Below the pieces are notes generated by a model, which ran no database searches, had not been told where the DNA came from, and saw only the letters and a program-made list of their open reading frames with translations. Below are positions 57,699 to 64,000 of a DNA stretch of 64,000 bases, one piece after another. The number at the start of each line of letters is the position of its first letter. The first letter of the stretch is position 1. The position numbers and the translations under genes were made by a program. Origin of the DNA: Bacillus mojavensis RO-H-1 = KCTC 3706 (lineage in GTDB: Bacteria; Bacillota; Bacilli; Bacillales; Bacillaceae); NCBI RefSeq assembly GCF_000245335.1, contig NZ_JH600285.1, positions 118,048-182,047 of the forward strand. The letters run 5' to 3'.

Positions 57699-59444
57699 AT
57701 GACTTGGAGAAAGAGCTATGAACGTTGGAAACAGACAGAAAATTTAGATCCTGAATTAAAAAAGCTCCTCACTGAATTAGAGGGAAATGATCAGGCTCTT
57801 GAGGACTGCTTCTATAAAAACCTTGAATTCGGAACTGGGGGGATGCGCGGAGAAATTGGCGTCGGCACGAATCGGATGAATATTTACACGGTGCGCAAGG
57901 CATCAGCGGGATTTGCGACATACATCTTGCAGCAGGGTGAGGAAGCGAAAAAACGGGGCGTTGTCATTGCATATGATTCCCGCCATAAATCACCGGAGTT
58001 TGCGATGGAAGCGGCAAAAACACTTGCTACACAAGGCATCCAAACGTACGTGTTTGATGAGCTTCGCCCGACGCCAGAGTTGTCATTCGCTGTCAGACAA
58101 TTGAACGCTTATGGGGGAATTGTTGTGACGGCGAGCCATAACCCGCCTGAATACAATGGGTACAAAGTGTACGGTGATGACGGCGGCCAGCTTCCTCCGC
58201 GGGAAGCAGACATCGTCATTGAGCAGGTAAACACCATCGAAAATGAGCTGACAATTACAGTTGACGATGAAGAAGCGCTAAAAGAAAAAGGCTTAATCAA
58301 GATCATCGGTGAAGAAATTGATAAGGTCTATACTGAAAAACTGACGTCTATTTCCGTTCATCCTGAGTTATCCGGAGAAGTGGATGTGAAAGTGGTTTTC
58401 ACTCCGCTGCATGGAACCGCAAACAAACCGGTCAGACGCGGACTCGAAGCTCTTGGTTATCAAAATGTCACGGTTGTGAAGGAACAGGAACGGCCAGATC
58501 CGGACTTTTCAACTGTAACATCTCCGAACCCGGAAGAGCATGCTGCATTTGAATACGCTATTAAGCTTGGCGAAGAACAAAATGCAGATATTCTTATCGC
58601 AACAGATCCAGATGCGGATCGCCTTGGCATTGCGGTGAAAAATGATGAAGGCGAATATACAGTGCTGACAGGAAACCAAACCGGCGCGCTGCTGCTTCAT
58701 TATTTGCTTTCTGAAAAGAAAAAACAAGGAATCCTGCCTGAGAATGGCGTCGTTCTCAAAACAATCGTAACAAGTGAAATCGGACGCGATGTCGCATCTT
58801 CATTCGGACTCGATACGATTGATACACTGACAGGCTTTAAGTTTATCGGTGAAAAGATTAAAGAATACGAAGCCTCAGGCCAGTACACCTTCCAATTCGG
58901 GTATGAAGAAAGCTATGGTTATTTAATCGGTGATTTCGCCCGCGACAAGGATGCCATTCAGGCCGCGCTTTTGGCAGTTGAGGTTTGCGCGTTCTATAAG
59001 AAACAAGGAACTTCATTATATGTAGCGTTAATGAATATCTTCAAAGAATATGGCTTTTATCGTGAAGGACTGAAATCACTGACATTGAAAGGAAAACAGG
59101 GAGCGGAGCAGATTGAAGCGATTCTTGCTTCCTTCAGACAAAATCCGCCGAAAACAATGGCCGGTAAACAGGTTGTAACAGCTGAGGATTACGCTGTAAG
59201 CAAACGGATGGTTCTGACGGAAAATAAAGAAGAAGACATCGACCTGCCAAAATCAAACGTGCTGAAATACTTCCTGGAAGACGGATCTTGGTTCTGCCTC
59301 CGTCCTTCTGGTACTGAGCCGAAGGTCAAATTTTATTTCGCCGTAAAAGGAACTTCATTAGAAGATAGTGAACAGCGCCTTGCCGCTCTTTCTGATGATG
59401 TCATGAAGACAGTTGACGAAATTGTCGAAGCAACAGCAACATAA
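57699..59444 (+). CDS. pgcA: Alpha-phosphoglucomutase PgcA (YhxB)
   Basis: A 581-residue phosphohexomutase that interconverts glucose-6- and glucose-1-phosphate for UDP-glucose, glycolipid and teichoic acid synthesis. The phosphoserine loop is [20 protein letters not shown], the Mg site DPDADRLG, the sugar loop GYEESYGYL, and the phosphate loop [18 protein letters not shown] precedes the ATG. Links glycerol metabolism upstream with envelope synthesis. Single gene with a terminator. Confidence 0.96.
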   Translation: MTWRKSYERWKQTENLDPELKKLLTELEGNDQALEDCFYKNLEFGTGGMRGEIGVGTNRMNIYTVRKASAGFATYILQQGEEAKKRGVVIAYDSRHKSPEFAMEAAKTLATQGIQTYVFDELRPTPELSFAVRQLNAYGGIVVTASHNPPEYNGYKVYGDDGGQLPPREADIVIEQVNTIENELTITVDDEEALKEKGLIKIIGEEIDKVYTEKLTSISVHPELSGEVDVKVVFTPLHGTANKPVRRGLEALGYQNVTVVKEQERPDPDFSTVTSPNPEEHAAFEYAIKLGEEQNADILIATDPDADRLGIAVKNDEGEYTVLTGNQTGALLLHYLLSEKKKQGILPENGVVLKTIVTSEIGRDVASSFGLDTIDTLTGFKFIGEKIKEYEASGQYTFQFGYEESYGYLIGDFARDKDAIQAALLAVEVCAFYKKQGTSLYVALMNIFKEYGFYREGLKSLTLKGKQGAEQIEAILASFRQNPPKTMAGKQVVTAEDYAVSKRMVLTENKEEDIDLPKSNVLKYFLEDGSWFCLRPSGTEPKVKFYFAVKGTSLEDSEQRLAALSDDVMKTVDEIVEATAT

Positions 59445-59448
59445 TTCA

Positions 59449-59487
59449 AAAAAAGCTGGATCATGCAGTGATCCAGCTTTTTTCTAT
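59449..59487 (+). terminator. pgcA: Terminator of pgcA
   Basis: AAAAAAGCTGGATCA, loop TGCAG, TGATCCAGCTTTTTT. Confidence 0.95.
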
Positions 59488-59588
59488 TCTCATCCAAAAG
59501 TCTGAAAGAAAATCATCCGTCATGCGAAGTAACAATATTCAAAAAACTGGTATAATCTTAGATAATAACCATAGCCGGAGTGAGAGAC

Positions 59589-60727
59589 GTGACCAAACCG
59601 AGGATGGAAAAATTAAGAACGCTGAAAACCATTGCGGAGACTTTAAATCAAGGACACGATGTCAAAGCAACGCTGAATGAAGTTTTAAAAGAATTGTTGA
59701 GCTTAACGAATCTTCAGTCTGGATGGATCTTTCTCATTGAAGAGGACGGTTCCTATACCTTAGCCGCAGACGCATACCTGCCGCCTGCTTTAAGCCGCAG
59801 GGAAAAAGTGCTGATGTGTGAAGGGGAGTGCTATTGCCTGACGAAATTCAATAACGGCGGACTTAGAAAAGCAGCCAATATTATGAACTGTAAACGCATA
59901 GAATCAGCTGAAGAGCTGCATTGTTTTGACACAGAAGGGATTACCCATCATGCGACCGTTCCCTTAGAAGATGGAGACAGACGGTTTGGTTTATTAAATG
60001 TGGCGGCGGCCGGAAAAACACTTTTTGATGAGGAGGAGCTTCATTTGCTGGAGGCCGTTGCTTTTCAGATCGGAACGGCAATACAGCGGATGAGGCTTGC
60101 TGAATACAAACAAAAAAACGCTCTTTTAATGGAGCGGAACCGTCTCGCTCAGGAGCTGCATGATTCAGTCAACCAGATGCTGTTTTCCGTCAGTTTAACT
60201 GCCAAAGCGGCAAAGACATTAACACAGGACGAGGCCCTGCAGCAAATGATTGATTTTATTCAAACTTTATCGCAGGATGCTCTGGCTGAAATGAAGTCCT
60301 TAATCTGGCAGCTTCGCCCCGGAGGATTAGAAAAAGGGCTGGCTGAAGCCATTAAAAGCTACGGCACACTGATCGGATTGAATGTCGTCTTTACACAAAA
60401 CGGATGTCCGGTCCTTCGTGATGAAGAGGAGCATATGCTGTGGCGTGTTGCGCAGGAAGCCCTCAATAATTGCAAAAAGCATGCCGGGACTGATACGGCA
60501 TATGTCAGAATGGCTTCTTCTTCGTCCTATGCAGAACTGGATATTATCGATCATGGGACAGGATTTTGTTATGAAGCGCACGCCGGACTGCCTTCACTTG
60601 GCATCAAAGGAATGAAAGAACGGGCAGAAAAAGCCGGCGCGGAATTTTCCATTGAATCAGAACTTGGAGCGGGCACGAAGCTGTCCGTCAGGCTTCCGCT
60701 TACCAATCAGAAAGGAAGGACAGTGCG

Positions 60728-60731
<4 letters not shown>
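59589..60731 (+). CDS. yhcY: Sensor histidine kinase YhcY
   Basis: A 380-residue NarL-type kinase without membrane segments. A GAF domain (about 20-165, with cysteines in MCEGECYCLTKF and MNCKRIESAEELHCF that may bind a cofactor), then HisKA_3 with His in RLAQELHDSVNQML, then the ATPase domain (WRVAQEALNNCKKHA, DHGTGF, GLPSLGIKGMKERAEKAGA). The start is GTG 59589 after GGAG; an earlier GTG at 59580 is less well placed. It overlaps yhcZ by four bases. Confidence 0.92.
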
Positions 60732-61910
<1,179 letters not shown>

Positions 61911-61915
<5 letters not shown>

Positions 61916-62153
61916 TGAGAAGCGTTAATTGATCCTCATATGTCAACTCAGTGGCATGGTCAATATAGCGGAGAAGAGAATACAGCACCTTTTCTAATAC
62001 AGCATAATCCTGTTCAAAATGGTATGCATGCAAAAAGTGCTCAATTCGTTTTGATAACAAATCATCCTCGGTCCGCACCATTAAAATTAATAAGTTATCC
62101 CATTGGGAACGATGGGTGTAATACAGTGCTTTGTCATAATCAGCATAATCCAT
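61911..62153 (-). CDS. yhdB: Conserved small protein YhdB
   Basis: An 80-residue soluble protein, MDYADYDKALYYTHRSQWDN, with acidic and aromatic bias and an amphipathic C-terminal half. AAAGGAGAAG precedes the ATG. It is convergent with azr. I find no functional motif; function unknown. Confidence 0.85.
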
Positions 62154-62354
62154 GTCAACCGCTTCTCCTTTCCTGTGTGAGAAGTTCAGGATTAGTTTAT
62201 GCCGTATCAGCTGTTATTGACGGGGCAAAACTTGGTGTCTGCGTCAGAACTGGGGTAGCAATATGAGGGAGACATAAAATGAAAATGTCTGAATGAAGAA
62301 AGCGGTTTTGGAAAACCTAAGAGGAAAATAATCTGGGTACAGGAGACTGAACAC

Positions 62355-62679
62355 ATGAAATCTCTGCCGTATACGATTGCGCTTTCTTTTTTGCGGACTA
62401 ATCCTCGTATCAATGGCTGCAAAAGGGCATTCAGAAAACATGAACGAGTCTGTTCAAAAGTGGGAACAGCTCGCTTGGAGTAAAATTCAAGATGAATATA
62501 AAGGGGCTTCTTTTTCCGATTACGCCTATATGGGGCGGACCGAGGTGAATGACCAGCAAACAAAGGATGTTTTTCGGGTGACCGTCAGCCAGAATGACGA
62601 AACATTTTCCGTGCGAGCTGAAGTATATTTTCACCCTGTGACAAAACATATGATCAGCATCAATATGTTTCGTCTTTAA
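62355..62679 (+). pseudogene. yhdC: yhdC, secreted small protein, frameshifted
   Basis: A secreted protein of about 107 residues. The ATG 62355 reads [10 protein letters not shown], then leaves frame; the rest continues one frame over as [20 protein letters not shown]. Removing one T at 62383-62385 restores a signal peptide [20 protein letters not shown]. The mature part is YhdC-like, with no enzyme motif. AAACAGGAG-like sequence is upstream. Translation may also start at a TTG (62377), giving a shorter product. Confidence 0.8.
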
Positions 62680-62680
62680 T

Positions 62681-62722
62681 AAAAAAACTGTACAGCCGAC
62701 AAAGGCCATACAGTTTCACTTT
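62681..62722 (-). terminator. Terminator between yhdC and lytF
   Basis: AAAACTGTA, loop of 17, TACAGTTTC, A/T flanks. Serves lytF on the minus strand and yhdC on the plus. Confidence 0.75.
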
Positions 62723-64000
62723 TAGAAATAACGCTTTGCACCGAGGTAGCGCTGTTTCCAGTATGAGTTGTTCATATTTGAAATGACGACCCCGGAATCG
62801 TTGGCATTAATGAATTCCCCGTTTCCAAGGTAAATCCCGACGTGAGAAGGACCGGCTTTGTATGTCGAAAAGAAGACAAAGTCTCCGACTGCAGGCTGGC
62901 TGACAGATTTCATGGTATTCCAGTAGCCGGCCGCCGTTAATCTGGACACAGATGTGACTTTGTTTAGCGCATAGTAAATGAATCCGCTGCAGTCAAATCC
63001 GGCCGGTGTCGTTCCTCCCCAGCGATATGGAACGCCAAGCTGCTCCTTAGCGGCCGCGATCATTTTGTTAATCTTCGCGCTGGTTGAGATGGTGCTGCCT
63101 GAAGATCCGGAACTCGAAGAAGGGGATGAAGCTTTGCCTGTAATCGTGAGCTTCTGGCCGATTTGTAAAACATCGGTTTTCAAGTTGTTTTTCTCCCGAA
63201 TCTGCTGGGCTGTCACATTGAACTTTTGAGCGATCACCCATAAGGAATCACCGCTCTTCACCGTATATGTAGTCGTCGTGGTGCCGGAGCTTGAATTTGA
63301 CGAAGACGGTGATGTTGATGTGCCGGAAGATGATTTGCCGGTCAGCTTTAGCACTTGTCCAACGTACAGAACGTCTGATTTCAGATTGTTGCTGTTTCGG
63401 ATTTGCTGTACAGTCAGGTTATATTTGTTTGCGATTTTCCAAAGTGAGTCTCCGCTTTTCACGGTGTACTTCGTTGTTGCTGACGCTGATTGATTCGATT
63501 TGGATGAATTGTCTTTGGATGACGAATGAGAACCCGCTGATTTTGTTTTTAACACTTGATTCACATAAATGGTATCTGATTTCAAATTGTTCAGTACCTT
63601 CAATTCAGCGATGGACATATTGACTTTGTTTGCGATTTTCCAAAGCGAATCACCAAGCTGCACTTTGTAAGTGCCAGTCTTAGCTGAAGAGCTTGAGCTC
63701 GATTTGGAGCTGCTTGAAGTGCCGGAACTTGAATGTGAAGAAACTTTTCCGGATACTTTTAATTTCTGGCCTGCACGAATCATATCGCTGCTCAAACCGT
63801 TTAACTTTTTCAGTTCTTGTACCGACATCTTATACTCATTGGCAATCAGCCATAGTGAATCGCCATTTTTCACTGTGTAAACAGCATTTCCGTTCTTCTT
63901 TTTTGACCCTGAAGAAGATGATGAAGTGTCGGATTTGCTGCCTGGAATGGTAAGCGTCTGCCCAATTGACAGGACGGTCGTCGAAAGATGGTTGGCGGAT
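62722..64000 (-). CDS. lytF: Gamma-D-glutamyl-meso-DAP endopeptidase LytF (5' end outside window)
   Basis: The 3' part of a cell-separation hydrolase; 426 codons are inside the window and the gene runs off at 64000. Reading from its N-terminal side: end of one LysM repeat, then four complete LysM repeats (each starting with a [17 protein letters not shown] motif) separated by Ser-rich linkers ([15 protein letters not shown]), and a C-terminal NlpC/P60 domain with catalytic Cys in [11 protein letters not shown] and His in [12 protein letters not shown]. It cuts peptide stems at septa and poles. Sigma-D dependence is known in strain 168. Confidence 0.96.
   Translation of the reverse strand, partial: SANHLSTTVLSIGQTLTIPGSKSDTSSSSSGSKKKNGNAVYTVKNGDSLWLIANEYKMSVQELKKLNGLSSDMIRAGQKLKVSGKVSSHSSSGTSSSSKSSSSSSAKTGTYKVQLGDSLWKIANKVNMSIAELKVLNNLKSDTIYVNQVLKTKSAGSHSSSKDNSSKSNQSASATTKYTVKSGDSLWKIANKYNLTVQQIRNSNNLKSDVLYVGQVLKLTGKSSSGTSTSPSSSNSSSGTTTTTYTVKSGDSLWVIAQKFNVTAQQIREKNNLKTDVLQIGQKLTITGKASSPSSSSGSSGSTISTSAKINKMIAAAKEQLGVPYRWGGTTPAGFDCSGFIYYALNKVTSVSRLTAAGYWNTMKSVSQPAVGDFVFFSTYKAGPSHVGIYLGNGEFINANDSGVVISNMNNSYWKQRYLGAKRYF

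Noticed and set aside
63400..63990. Direct repeats in lytF
   Set aside because: These are the expected LysM repeats and Ser linkers of the protein, not a DNA repeat element.

Overview
The window is a Bacillus subtilis-group chromosome segment. The evidence is recognisable: an rRNA operon end with a 16-tRNA cluster, thiC, katA, the ssu sulfonate operon, prkA-yhbH, the yhb/yhc series, cspB, tcyP, yhcR-srtD, the glp regulon and lytF in the order known from strain 168. AGGAGG ribosome sites, frequent TTG/GTG starts and hairpin-plus-T-run terminators fit Firmicutes. Symbols are given from protein recognition and order; no database was searched.

Layout. 1-3540: 3' part of a 23S rRNA gene, 5S rRNA, 16 tRNA genes. 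3587-7283: spo0M, a small unknown gene, an alcohol dehydrogenase with two coat-F-like spore proteins, and ygaJ (frameshifted). 7357-11183: TPP riboswitch-thiC, senS, and katA with a perfect PerR box. 11425-15973: the ssuBACD-ygaN sulfonate operon. 16042-20784: Zur-controlled rpsN2, ygaO-ygzD, tRNA-Gly, an unknown gene, queG (frameshifted), yhbB, trmL. 20901-26575: yhbD with two bactofilin genes, and the sporulation pair prkA-yhbH. 26735-30486: a MarR-controlled efflux operon. 30656-34375: yhcEFGHI, a GntR/ABC transporter operon. 34468-45788: cspB, yhcJ, dgcK, tcyP, yhcM, yhcN, a membrane metalloprotease-like gene, yhcQ, and yhcR-srtD. 45820-52650: yhcT to yhxA with an AEC-type transporter gene. 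52681-57566: glpP-glpF-glpK-glpD. 57699-64000: pgcA, the yhcYZ two-component system, azr, yhdB, yhdC and the 3' part of lytF.

How genes work together. SsuBAC imports sulfonates and SsuD releases sulfite; the same CymR-like sequence abuts the -35 of both ssuB and the cystine importer tcyP. GlpP antiterminates the two hairpin leaders before glpF-glpK and glpD. YhcR carries an LPDTS sorting signal and overlaps the sortase gene srtD. prkA, yhbH, yhcN, yhcQ, spo0M and the coat-F genes give the region a strong sporulation content.

Most notable: six single-base indels in five genes (ygaJ, queG, glpP, glpD twice, yhdC), which are either base-calling errors or real lesions; two near-identical attenuator-like leaders before senS and ssuB; a 29-codon membrane-peptide gene beside prkA; a strong promoter between 23S and 5S; and an adhB/coat-F cluster between spo0M and ygaJ. 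I found no CRISPR array, prophage or insertion sequence.
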